In this document: positions 1 to 7,913 of the stretch, in pieces | Layout of the letters: each line of letters starts with the position of its first letter | Numbering within the stretch: the stretch's first letter is position 1 | Assembly: GCF_015207285.1 (NCBI RefSeq) | Contig: NZ_JADEXD010000035.1 | Coordinates: forward strand, 1 to 46,941 | Reading direction: 5' to 3' | DNA length: 46,941 nucleotides | Origin: Tychonema sp. LEGE 07203 | GTDB taxonomy: Bacteria; Cyanobacteriota; Cyanobacteriia; Cyanobacteriales; Microcoleaceae | Notes under the pieces: model-generated | The model's input: the letters and a program-made list of their open reading frames with translations, nothing else | Told to the model about the DNA's origin: nothing | Databases searched by the model: none | Translations under genes and position numbers: made by a program

Positions 1-13
1 GAAATATATAATT

Positions 14-40
14 ATTCCCCATTCCCCATTCCCCATTCCC
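14..40. repeat. ATTCCCC heptamer array
   Basis: About four head-to-tail copies of the heptamer ATTCCCC sit directly in front of the ATG of the DUF362 gene. Heptanucleotide STRR arrays of this kind are characteristic of filamentous cyanobacteria. No ribosome binding site is visible between the array and the start codon. Confidence 0.8.
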
Positions 41-43
41 ATT

Positions 44-1003
44 ATGTCTGCTGTTAGTTTAATTCGAGCAAATTCATACGATCGCCAAATCTTGCAAACA
101 TCTATAGAAAGTTTGCTCGCACCCTCGGGCGGAATCTCGGCTTTTGTCAAAAAGGGCGATCGGGTTTTACTCAAACCCAACCTCCTCACCGGTTCTCGCC
201 CCACCAAAGAATGCGTTACCCGCCCGGAATTAGTTTACTGCGTGGCTAAAATGGTCATTGAAGCGGGAGGAAAACCATTTTTAGGTGACAGTCCAGCTTT
301 TGGCAGCGCGATGGGCGTAGCCAAAGCCAACGGTTATTTGCCTCTGTTGGAAGAACTGAATTTGCCAGTAGTTGAGTTTCAAGGAAAACGCTACGAAACT
401 GTCAGCGAAGATTTCAACCATCTCCGAATCTGCAAAGAAGCAATGGAAGCGGATGTCGTGATTAATCTTCCCAAACTCAAGTCTCACGTACAATTAACTG
501 TAACAATGGGCGTGAAAAATTTGTTCGGCTGCGTGCCCGGAAAAATGAAGGCTTGGTGGCACATGGAAGCTGGCAAAGATAGCGCCAGATTCGGTGAAAT
601 GCTGGTAGAAACAGCCCGGGCAATTAACCCAAATTTGACGATTTTGGATGGAATTATCGGTCACGAAGGTAACGGGCCAAGTGGCGGCGAACCTAAGTTT
701 TTGGGAATTTTGGCCGCGTCTGACGATGTGTTTGCGCTGGACAGAACTTTAGTTGAAATCATTAATGTCGATCCGGCGCTGGTTCCGACTGTAGCTGCGG
801 CGATGAGATTGGGACTTTGCTCGAATTTAGAGGATCTCGATTTTCCGCTGTTGCACCCGGAAACTCTCAAGGTTTTGGATTGGAAGTTGCCGGAAAGTAT
901 GATGCCGATCGACTTTGGTATGCCTCGCGTGGTGAAGTCTACTTTCAAGCATTTTTATATCCGGTTTATCAAAGAACGGATGGCGGCTTACGCGGGCAAA
1001 TAA
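44..1003 (+). CDS. DUF362 domain-containing protein
   Basis: This 319-residue soluble protein belongs to the DUF362 family, whose members have no agreed biochemical role; some are fused to 4Fe-4S ferredoxin domains. Family-typical stretches are visible: GDRVLLKPNLL near residue 38, INLPKLKSH near 140, MGVKNLFGC near 154, and an ILDGIIGHEGNGP segment near 200. No extra ferredoxin Cys clusters are present, so this is the short form. The ATG at 44 is the only sensible start, since upstream is a repeat array. A palindromic repeat begins two bases after the stop. The gene stands apart from the polysaccharide locus that follows on the other strand. The family call is firm; the function is unknown. 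Confidence 0.85.
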   Translation: MSAVSLIRANSYDRQILQTSIESLLAPSGGISAFVKKGDRVLLKPNLLTGSRPTKECVTRPELVYCVAKMVIEAGGKPFLGDSPAFGSAMGVAKANGYLPLLEELNLPVVEFQGKRYETVSEDFNHLRICKEAMEADVVINLPKLKSHVQLTVTMGVKNLFGCVPGKMKAWWHMEAGKDSARFGEMLVETARAINPNLTILDGIIGHEGNGPSGGEPKFLGILAASDDVFALDRTLVEIINVDPALVPTVAAAMRLGLCSNLEDLDFPLLHPETLKVLDWKLPESMMPIDFGMPRVVKSTFKHFYIRFIKERMAAYAGK

Positions 1004-1004
1004 A

Positions 1005-1066
1005 GGTTTGTAGTGAGGATTTCAGTCCTCATCAAATTCTGAGAACTGAAGTCCTGACTGCCAACC
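1005..1066. repeat. Imperfect palindromic repeat (about 27-bp arms)
   Basis: Starting right after the DUF362 stop, an arm beginning GGTTTGTAGTGAGGA and containing TTCAGTCCTCA is matched in inverted orientation by TGAGAACTGAAGTCC...CCAACC ending at 1066. The RNA would fold into a long stem with a few mismatches and a short loop. It could act as a terminator, but it lacks a clean T tract and looks more like a mobile palindromic element of the MITE/REP class. Confidence 0.65.
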
Positions 1067-1217
1067 GATATGATTTTTTTATTGTTAATTTTCTAGGGCA
1101 GCCAGCGGGGGCAAAATCCTTTTTCGATTTTCCATTCCCGATGACTGATGTCGCGGTTTGGAAGTCTCCTACAGTTGCATTTTTGGGGGAAACTGGTGTT
1201 AGATAATTTCCGGTTAC

Positions 1218-1310
1218 ATCGTCAGGTGATTTAACCGGCGCTAGAACACAGAGTACACAGAGTCCGAGAATATATATCTGAATCATTCCGATGAAGAGAG
1301 GATTTGATAT
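1218..1310. repeat. Dispersed repeat, copy A
   Basis: This 93-bp stretch shares its beginning (ATCGTCAGGTGATTTAACC), a middle rich in ACACAGAG, and its end (GATGAAGAGAGGA then TTGATAT) with 38975-39064. The second copy lies at the end of the ribokinase gene in the same orientation. In this copy no gene is affected. The remaining spacer, 1311-1470, is AT-rich and shows nothing recognisable. Confidence 0.7.
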
Positions 1311-1470
1311 TACAAAGCAAGCCAAACATAAGTTACAGCAAACAACCCATGAATTTTAAATTTAAGTTGTCACAAGTTTTAAGTCGAAAGTCAAAATAAT
1401 TAATTATTATTTCTAGGTTTGGCTTTTGGCTTTTTATTTGTGAAAATCAACAATTTACAACAGAAGAAAT

Positions 1471-2289
1471 TCAACCGTACAATACTTCTTCCACAGGCGG
1501 CGTGGCATCTTTGGGGTCAAATTTTTTGATTTTCAAAGCTTGCAGCAAAAACAGCGAAATATAAAGCGGATTTAACAAAACATACCGTTTCCAGAGACGC
1601 CGGGGCTCTTTAATCATCCGAAACAGCCATTCCAAACCTATCTTAGATAAAAACTCAGGAGCTTTAGCCAAATTGCCCGCATGAAAATCGTAAGCTGCAC
1701 CTACAGCAATCAGGGGCATTGATAAGTCATCACGGTATTCGTAAGCCCAGATTTCTTGTCGGGGACACCCCAAACCAACAAAAGTAATTGCTGCACCGCT
1801 ACTGCGAATTTGCCCCACAATTTCCTGTTTCTCTTGGGGGGTAATGCACTTAAATTTAGAAGGCTGAGTTCCAGCAATAATTAACTTGGGATAACGCTCG
1901 CACAGATTGCGGGATAAAGCTTCGAGTACAGAAGCGTGAGAACCGTACAAATAGATAGACAATCCTTCTTGGGCGGCGCGCTCGCAGATTTGTAACATCG
2001 CATTTGGCCCGCAAACTCGATCGGGCAATTCGGTATTGTAGAGCAAATTTAACGCCCACCTGACCGGCTGTCCGTCTGGCAATACTAAATCAATGTGATT
2101 GATCCGGTAGCGGTGAGTGCTGTCGAGCACCCCAGTCATTACCCCGTGCACCGCTAGGGCCGAAACTGACAGCGGTTTTCCGGCGCTGGCTGCGGCAATA
2201 ATTTTGCTGACAGCAGCTTCATAATTAACGGCATTTACTAATATGCCGAGTACACTTTTTTTTCCTAAATCGATTGTGGAAGACCTCAT
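1471..2289 (-). CDS. WecG/TagA/CpsF family glycosyltransferase
   Basis: GT26-type transferase that adds a sugar, typically N-acetylmannosamine or a related sugar, to a lipid-linked glycan precursor at the cytoplasmic membrane face. Diagnostic features are LPDGQPVRWA near residue 70, RVCGPN near 90, and the family signature FVGLGCPRQE near 170. A basic, aromatic C-terminus (EWLFRMIKEPRRLWKRY) is typical of membrane association. I place the start at the ATG at 2289, giving 272 residues. The frame stays open up to a TTG at 2364, with another ATG at 2316, but that extra stretch overlaps a relic of the neighbouring epimerase gene in another frame and has no family resemblance. It is the last gene of a long minus-strand polysaccharide operon. 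Confidence 0.87.
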   Translation of the reverse strand: MRSSTIDLGKKSVLGILVNAVNYEAAVSKIIAAASAGKPLSVSALAVHGVMTGVLDSTHRYRINHIDLVLPDGQPVRWALNLLYNTELPDRVCGPNAMLQICERAAQEGLSIYLYGSHASVLEALSRNLCERYPKLIIAGTQPSKFKCITPQEKQEIVGQIRSSGAAITFVGLGCPRQEIWAYEYRDDLSMPLIAVGAAYDFHAGNLAKAPEFLSKIGLEWLFRMIKEPRRLWKRYVLLNPLYISLFLLQALKIKKFDPKDATPPVEEVLYG

Positions 2290-2350
2290 TAAGCCAACGC
2301 TCGCAGTTACATTCATAAATTTCTTGTAGGATTTGTTTAACTTTGTATTC
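2285..2350 (-). pseudogene. Relic of the 3' end of an epimerase gene
   Basis: Read on the minus strand, 22 codons starting at 2350 encode [20 protein letters not shown] then NE. This matches the C-terminus of the intact epimerase next door ([20 protein letters not shown] then KE). The two copies differ at scattered positions, so this is a diverged copy and not a recent duplication. It overlaps the upstream-extended reading frame of the WecG-like gene and ends at that gene's probable start. Allelic replacement or insertion that left the old gene's tail behind would produce this pattern. Confidence 0.8.
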
Positions 2351-2401
2351 CCTCGTTTACCCAAATTTTCGGCACATTCTTTTTGTACCAGCTCAATCCT
2401 T

Positions 2402-3475
2402 CTACCCCTCTTTCAGCCAACGCTCGCGGTTGCATTCATAAATCTCCTGCAGGATTTGTTTAACGTTATATTTCATTTTCCAGTCAGGATAGTGACTGGA
2501 AAATTTTGAATTGTCGCTAATCCACCAAATGTGATCGCCAATGCGATTGCCTTCAGCATAAGTCCAGTTAAATTTGCGATCGGCAATTGCCTCGCACATC
2601 TGAATGGCTTCTAACATCGAACAATTACTGTACCTGCCTCCTCCTGTGTTGTAAACTTCCGCAATTCTGGGAGCTTGATAAAATTCATAAAATGCCGAAA
2701 TTAAATCGGCGCTGTGAATGTTATCGCGGACTTGCTTGCCTTTGTAGCCAAACACGGTGTAAGGAGTTCCCGTCACGGCGCACTTCATCAAGTAGGCGAG
2801 GAAGCCGTGCAATTGAGCTCCAGAGTGATTTGGTCCCGTCAGGCAGCCGCCGCGGAAACAAGCGCTCTTCATCTGAAAATATCGACCGTATTCTTGTACT
2901 AAAATATCAGCGGCTACTTTAGAAGCACCAAACAAACTGTGCAGGCATTGGTCGATCGACATATCTTCACGAATGCCGCTTTCGTAAGTGTGACCTGCTT
3001 CTATTTCCCACCTGTGTTCTAATTCAATTAAAGGCAATTTGTTGGGCGTATCGCCGTATACTTTATTAGTAGATGTAAAAATGAAAACAGCTTGAGGACA
3101 GTACAAGCGAGTTGCTTCTAAAAGATTGAGAGTGCCGTTAGCGTTGACGGTAAAATCTATTTTCGGAGCGCGGGCAGCCCAATCGTGGCTCGGTTGGGCG
3201 GCTGTGTGAATTACTAGCTCGATCGAGTCTCCGTAACGCTGAAAAATATTGGTAATAGCTTCGTAGTCGCGAATGTCCACATCTAAGTGATAATACTTGG
3301 TTCCCAAAGATTTTTCGAGCTGTTGGCGGTTCCAGTTGGTAGAACCATCGGCACCAAAAAAGAACTGGCGCATATTGTTGTCGATACCAACTATGTCCAA
3401 GCCAAGCGAGGCAAAGAACTTACACGCCTCCGATCCAATTAATCCCGCCGAGCCAGTAATGATTGCAACGCTCAC
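2402..3475 (-). CDS. NAD-dependent epimerase/dehydratase (CDP-paratose/tyvelose 2-epimerase-like)
   Basis: Extended short-chain dehydrogenase/reductase acting on a nucleotide sugar, 357 residues. The NAD-binding motif is [10 protein letters not shown] (residues 7-16). STNKVYGD (135-142) resembles CDP-tyvelose 2-epimerases. The active-site region reads SLFGASK, so the usual YxxxK tyrosine is phenylalanine (F182) while K186 remains. My recollection is that some related proteins share this Phe, but I cannot confirm it. The start is a GTG at 3475 preceded by GGTGG; no ATG fits. It would supply an activated sugar to the surrounding transferases. The substrate is not certain: other SDR sugar epimerases remain possible. 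Confidence 0.82.
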   Translation of the reverse strand: MSVAIITGSAGLIGSEACKFFASLGLDIVGIDNNMRQFFFGADGSTNWNRQQLEKSLGTKYYHLDVDIRDYEAITNIFQRYGDSIELVIHTAAQPSHDWAARAPKIDFTVNANGTLNLLEATRLYCPQAVFIFTSTNKVYGDTPNKLPLIELEHRWEIEAGHTYESGIREDMSIDQCLHSLFGASKVAADILVQEYGRYFQMKSACFRGGCLTGPNHSGAQLHGFLAYLMKCAVTGTPYTVFGYKGKQVRDNIHSADLISAFYEFYQAPRIAEVYNTGGGRYSNCSMLEAIQMCEAIADRKFNWTYAEGNRIGDHIWWISDNSKFSSHYPDWKMKYNVKQILQEIYECNRERWLKEG

Positions 3476-3533
3476 GTTTCACCACCTAAAAAATAGAGTT
3501 TTCTTTGTTCTGCGCGATCGAACAAATCGGAAG

Positions 3534-4763
3534 TTATCCTGATTTTCGATTGACTATATCTTCGCATAATTGAGCAAAGAATTCACCTTTAATATCCCAA
3601 TCATATACTTCTCTGACGTGATTTCGACCGGCTTCACCCAAGCGATCTCGCAACTCGGGATCGCCGGCCAAACGAGCGATCGCCTCAGCTAAACCCTGCA
3701 CTGCCTGTTCGGGATTGTAACCAGGTACTTTGATCCCAGTTTGGGCCGTCACTTGAGTAGCAGGCCCTCCCAGATCCAAGCAGATGATGGGACGACCAGC
3801 CGCCATCCCCTCCAGGCAAGTCCACCCCCCTGAATCGTGCAAGCTAGGGTGAATCAGTACATGAGACTCCCCTAGCTTGCTCAAACTTTCCTCCCGCGGC
3901 AACCTCCCCCACAACTTAACTTGAGAAGCAATGCCCAATTCTTGCGCTAAAGATTCCAGACGATCGCGTTCCGGGCCATCCCCCAGCAGCCAATATTCGG
4001 CATTCGGCAAGTTAGCTCTGGCAAAGGCCCGCAACGCGAGGTGATAGCCTTTCCAGTGCAGCAGCCGCCCCATACTGATGAACCCGATCGGAGAAGGCCC
4101 TGGCATCTGGCACTGTTCCAGCCGCGCCATCTCTTCCTTCGACAGACACGCCTCGGAAAGCACCTGCACTTTTTTAGCCCCCATCGCCCGCACCCGCTGC
4201 GCCGTGTCCTCCGTTGTCGCGAAAGCTAAGACGCTTCTGCGAGCCGTCATTCTGGCAAAGGGATCTCTCTCACCCAGGCGCTGCCCCCAGTCTCGCGCTG
4301 TTTCGTAAAGTTTTGCCTTGGAGCTAAAATCTTGCCAAAAAGGTTTAGGGGCTGCTTCGCCGCCGCCCACAGGCCCCCAAATAAAAGGAATAGGCAGCAG
4401 CGAAATGAAGCTGGGCGACCAAAATTTAACGTAGGTGACGTGGCGGGCGATGTCGAAATTAATTTGGCGGTGGAGTTCGCGCGCCTCTAAATAAGCCAAA
4501 ATTTGCCACAGGTAATAGTGCAATTGCAGCCCTCCCTGTCTACCTTTAAAGTTTTCGCTCCAGCCGAAAGGCTCAATGTAGACAAAGTGCAGGTTAGGGT
4601 TCGGATGCGCGGCGAGGAACGCTTCAATAGCGGTACGGTAAAATGTGCGTGTTAATACCCAGACTTCTTGATGTTTTGCGGCTTCTACTACCGCGTTCCA
4701 GCCCACTCCTTCCTCAGATCCCTGTCCGGGTTCGCAGGCAAAGGCAGATAAAAGAATTTTCAT
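3534..4763 (-). CDS. GT4-family glycosyltransferase
   Basis: A 409-residue GT-B-fold retaining glycosyltransferase. The N-terminal acceptor half opens with MKILLSAFACEPGQGSEEGVGW, typical of a cyanobacterial GT4 subgroup. The C-terminal donor half has ISMGRLLHWKGYHLALRAFA near residue 230, GDGPERDRLE near 260, and an E-x7-E-like region HPSLHDSGGWTCLEGMAAGRPII near 310. The ATG at 4763 is preferred over a TTG two codons upstream. It transfers a sugar from a nucleotide donor to the growing repeat unit; the sugar cannot be read from sequence. The spacer upstream contains a heptamer array. Confidence 0.87.
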   Translation of the reverse strand: MKILLSAFACEPGQGSEEGVGWNAVVEAAKHQEVWVLTRTFYRTAIEAFLAAHPNPNLHFVYIEPFGWSENFKGRQGGLQLHYYLWQILAYLEARELHRQINFDIARHVTYVKFWSPSFISLLPIPFIWGPVGGGEAAPKPFWQDFSSKAKLYETARDWGQRLGERDPFARMTARRSVLAFATTEDTAQRVRAMGAKKVQVLSEACLSKEEMARLEQCQMPGPSPIGFISMGRLLHWKGYHLALRAFARANLPNAEYWLLGDGPERDRLESLAQELGIASQVKLWGRLPREESLSKLGESHVLIHPSLHDSGGWTCLEGMAAGRPIICLDLGGPATQVTAQTGIKVPGYNPEQAVQGLAEAIARLAGDPELRDRLGEAGRNHVREVYDWDIKGEFFAQLCEDIVNRKSG

Positions 4764-4770
4764 CGGCAAT

Positions 4771-4820
4771 TGTTAGTTGTTAGTTGTTAGTTGTTAGTTG
4801 TTAGTTGTTAGTTGTTAGTT
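4771..4820. repeat. TGTTAGT heptamer STRR array
   Basis: About seven uninterrupted copies of the 7-mer TGTTAGT lie immediately upstream of the GT4 start codon. Isolated further copies occur around 4920-4931. The 4821-4991 spacer otherwise shows no gene. Confidence 0.9.
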
Positions 4821-4991
4821 GGGGAGCGTCTGGTGTTTTTCATTTTTAGTGCTGTCGCGAACTCGCTTAGGTACTCGCACTCAAAGAAAAAATGTTTTTT
4901 GCAAAAATGAGCTGCTCCCGTTAGTTGTTAGTCTTTGTTGGTTGAGAAACACTGTTTTTTCTACTACCCACAACAGCTTAACCGCGAACCA

Positions 4992-6143
4992 CTAATCACT
5001 AACCCTTAAAAATGATGTTACTTCGACATAAGCTTGGGCTGCTGTTTCGGGAGTTTTGTGAGCAATTAGTTCGCGCGATCGCTCTCCCATCGACTCAATC
5101 AAATCTGGATTGTCCAGAAAACGCCGCATCGCCGAGGCCAAACCTTGGGAGTCTCTAGGATCGAAAATGTAACCATTTTCCCCTTCAGCAATCAATTCGC
5201 AGGAAGCTGCACCATTTGAGCAGAGTATAGGTTTGCCAAAAACCATCGCCTCGGGTACCACCATTCCCCAGACATCCTCAAAAGTAGGAAATACAAAAAC
5301 ATCAGCTTGCTGAAAGTAAGAACCCAAACTTCCATATTCCACCCATCCGGCCCAAGTTACCTGCTCTTCAATATTACGATCTTTAATAAAAGCTTCCAGT
5401 TCCTCCCGCTGCTCTCCCCGGCCAACTATCAACAGCGAACAATCAGCATAACCTTGACTTTTAAGAATAGCGCAAGCTTCTAAAAGCGTTTTAATTCCCT
5501 TTCTCGCCTCGATCCGCCCTACATACAAAAAAATTGGGCGTTTTAACTGCAAACTTGGCGACTTTGTTTGACCCAATTGTTTGAGCAAAGCTCCCGCATC
5601 AGGTACGAGATAGGTTCTGGTAAAAATTTTATCCTCCGGTACGTTGAGAACTTCCATCAGATATTTTTTACCCGCATTGCTATTGGAAACAAAAGCATCG
5701 GCAAACCGCACGAGGATGCGGCGAACAAATGTTCTAAAACTTGAATTTCGAAAGTCTGTATTTGGGGAACTACCATCGTAAATAATCGCGATGCGCCACC
5801 TCATCAGCGGTTTTAAAAGCGCTACAATTACAGTCCACAAAGAGAAAGCTTGGGGAAAGACTATATGAGGTCTAAATTTGAGCAGATAACCGATAATGCT
5901 CGGCGATACTACAATGAATCCGCGATCGTATCCTGTTTCTATTTTGGTCGTCTCGACAAAAGTAGTCTTTCCTACTAGCTGAATAGCCGACGATCCAGGC
6001 ATTGCCGGATCGAATCCCGGCCAAACACCCCCGGTGTAAAATACAGTGTTTTTAAACACTTTCGTAAATTCTCTCAAAACAGGCTGCCAGTAAGCTCCCA
6101 AGCCCACTTCCGGGACAAGCCAAGCGACGCGGAGTTCATCCAT
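4992..6143 (-). CDS. GT4-family glycosyltransferase
   Basis: A 383-residue GT-B enzyme. The C-terminal GT4 domain shows FLYVGRIEARKGIKTLLEACA near residue 210, LLIVGRGEQREELE near 240, and a donor-binding stretch FVFPTFEDVWGMVVPEAMVFGKPILCS near 290 with the E-x7-E spacing. The N-terminus (MDELRVAWLVPEVGLGAYW) is an acceptor domain. I use the ATG at 6143; a TTG nine codons earlier keeps the frame open but adds only unremarkable residues. It is one of several consecutive minus-strand transferases, consistent with stepwise assembly of a repeat unit. Donor and acceptor are unknown. Confidence 0.87.
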   Translation of the reverse strand: MDELRVAWLVPEVGLGAYWQPVLREFTKVFKNTVFYTGGVWPGFDPAMPGSSAIQLVGKTTFVETTKIETGYDRGFIVVSPSIIGYLLKFRPHIVFPQAFSLWTVIVALLKPLMRWRIAIIYDGSSPNTDFRNSSFRTFVRRILVRFADAFVSNSNAGKKYLMEVLNVPEDKIFTRTYLVPDAGALLKQLGQTKSPSLQLKRPIFLYVGRIEARKGIKTLLEACAILKSQGYADCSLLIVGRGEQREELEAFIKDRNIEEQVTWAGWVEYGSLGSYFQQADVFVFPTFEDVWGMVVPEAMVFGKPILCSNGAASCELIAEGENGYIFDPRDSQGLASAMRRFLDNPDLIESMGERSRELIAHKTPETAAQAYVEVTSFLRVSD

Positions 6144-6228
6144 GTTAATGTTTAGTTGTGGCGAGGACAAAGCAATCGGTGTACCTCAAAAATTTTCCCC
6201 ATTGTCTGTGCAAGCACAAGCAATAGTC

Positions 6229-7110
6229 TCAGCCGCGATACCCTACAGGCCCTCGGCGGAGCGAGATCAAAATCAACCTCAAATAAGGTAACAGCCAATA
6301 TATTGGCCAGAATATATTTGTGTGCCGCTGTACGAGCACTTTCGACTCTTTTGGCCCAAAACCCTTCGGTTGCAGTACCTTTTTAAATCGATCGAACAAA
6401 CTCATCTTCGGGTCTTCCCAGCAGTTACCTTCAGGCGGGTTAGCAGAACAAGTGGCCACGTACCCAGGAACCACCCAAACTGTACAATTTTGTTGCACCG
6501 ATCGCAAACCGTAATCAATATCTCCCATGCTGTGAATAAAAGCTGGGTCTAAGTTTCCCACTACTTCAACTACAGATCGCGGCATCAAAACGCAGTTACC
6601 GTTCATCGTACTGCACTGTTGAGGTTCTGCGATCGGTTCCAGCAGGCGAAAATGCAAAGGATGCCACCAGCTAGTACGCAACCAACCGCCGTAAGTCAGC
6701 GCCCCAGTTGTCGCATCGCGAGTAGAACCCACAGCAATTGCTCGCGTGTGGCCTTGCTCGGCCAAGCTGCGGGACGTTGCCAGCATAACATTCAAAGCCG
6801 ACGGTTCCAGTATAGTGTCATCGTTGAGCCATAAGTAGTAATCGTAATTCTGCTTCATGGCTTCAGCAAATCCTTGCCGCATTCCCCCATTCCAAAACAA
6901 ATTCCCATCTCCGCTGAACAACTTAACCTGCGGATAAGTCTCCCGCACCGCTTCGGCAGTACCGTCAGTGCTGGCATCGTCCACCAAGTACGCCACCAGC
7001 AAGACATCTGCTGGCAGTACCTGATTGAATAGCGCCGCGAGACAAGCTAAGGTCTTTTGCTTGCGGTTGTGGCAAGTTATGATTGTGGCGATCGTGCAGT
7101 TTCGTTTCAT
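6229..7110 (-). CDS. GT2-family glycosyltransferase (rhamnosyltransferase-like)
   Basis: A GT-A-fold inverting glycosyltransferase of 293 residues. The start TIATIITCHNR, the VDDASTDGTAEAV segment near residue 44, the metal-binding LWLNDDT near 95 and GNCVLMPRSVVEVVG near 170 match GT2 enzymes often annotated as rhamnosyltransferases. The ATG at 7110 is used; a TTG directly before it is possible. A C-terminal hydrophobic stretch (IFWPIYWLLPYLRLILISL) suggests membrane attachment. It is divergent from the FkbM methyltransferase gene, with only 44 bp between start codons, so both promoters must lie in this short space or inside the neighbours. Confidence 0.87.
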   Translation of the reverse strand: MKRNCTIATIITCHNRKQKTLACLAALFNQVLPADVLLVAYLVDDASTDGTAEAVRETYPQVKLFSGDGNLFWNGGMRQGFAEAMKQNYDYYLWLNDDTILEPSALNVMLATSRSLAEQGHTRAIAVGSTRDATTGALTYGGWLRTSWWHPLHFRLLEPIAEPQQCSTMNGNCVLMPRSVVEVVGNLDPAFIHSMGDIDYGLRSVQQNCTVWVVPGYVATCSANPPEGNCWEDPKMSLFDRFKKVLQPKGFGPKESKVLVQRHTNIFWPIYWLLPYLRLILISLRRGPVGYRG

Positions 7111-7154
7111 CAATCTATAATAGTTTCATTCAATATTGTACTCTGGAAAAAATT

Positions 7155-7913
7155 ATGAGGCAATTCCTAAAAAACCTAGCTTACAAAATGCTTAAGCCTT
7201 TGGGATTCGATCTCCCGCGAAAAGGCATGAGAACATCTATGTACGGCGTGCTCGATCAGTTGATCGAGTTGGGTTTTCAACCAGAAACGGTTATAGATGT
7301 CGGCGTGGCCTACGGAACTTTTGAATTGTACGAAAAATTTCCCGAAACGAACTTCTTGCTGGTAGAGCCTTTGATCGAATACGAGAAAAATTTAAAAGAA
7401 ATTTGTCAAAAATATAACGCTCAGTATATCATGGCTGGTGCCGGCGCTCGATCGGGAAATATTACGATTAACGTTCACCCTCAACTTTACGGATCTTCTA
7501 CTCTCAACGAGTCAGAAGGCAGTCTGGCAGACGGTGTACCCAGAGAAATTCCTCTAATTGTCCTCGATGATGCGTGCCGGGAAAAAAACTTAAAAGGGCC
7601 TTATTTATTGAAGGTTGACGTGCAGGGCGCCGAGTTGAATGTTTTAGACGGCTGCAGCAAAGTGCTTGAGGATACAGAAGCAGTCATACTGGAAGTATCC
7701 CTGTTTGAATTCTTTGTCGGGGGCCCGCAATTATACGATGTTGTCAGTTACATGAAAGAGCGCGGATTCGCCACCTACGATATTTTTGGAGGTTACATCC
7801 GCCCTCTCGATGGAGCTTTGGCTCAAGTAGACATGGTGTTTGTTAAAGAAAACGGACAATTTAGAAAGTCTAATTTTTTTGCTACGCCAGAGCAGCGGAA
7901 ACAGTTGGTTTAA
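7155..7913 (+). CDS. FkbM-family methyltransferase
   Basis: SAM-dependent O-methyltransferase of the FkbM type, 252 residues. Motif I is VIDVGVAYGTFELY near residue 48, an acidic motif LLVEPLIEYE follows near 70, and the family-specific LLKVDVQGAELNVLDG lies near 150. It would methylate a sugar hydroxyl of the polysaccharide. The start is set to ATG 7155; the frame is open upstream to 7083, but that would overlap the coding region of the divergent GT2 gene. It is the only plus-strand gene in the transferase block. Its stop codon overlaps the stop of the convergent GT4 gene by four bases, which suggests insertion or inversion during locus assembly. Confidence 0.86.
   Translation: MRQFLKNLAYKMLKPLGFDLPRKGMRTSMYGVLDQLIELGFQPETVIDVGVAYGTFELYEKFPETNFLLVEPLIEYEKNLKEICQKYNAQYIMAGAGARSGNITINVHPQLYGSSTLNESEGSLADGVPREIPLIVLDDACREKNLKGPYLLKVDVQGAELNVLDGCSKVLEDTEAVILEVSLFEFFVGGPQLYDVVSYMKERGFATYDIFGGYIRPLDGALAQVDMVFVKENGQFRKSNFFATPEQRKQLV

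Noticed and set aside
817..1206. Plus-strand frame overlapping the end of the DUF362 gene
   Set aside because: Most of it lies inside the DUF362 gene in another frame, and the rest translates a palindromic repeat and spacer.
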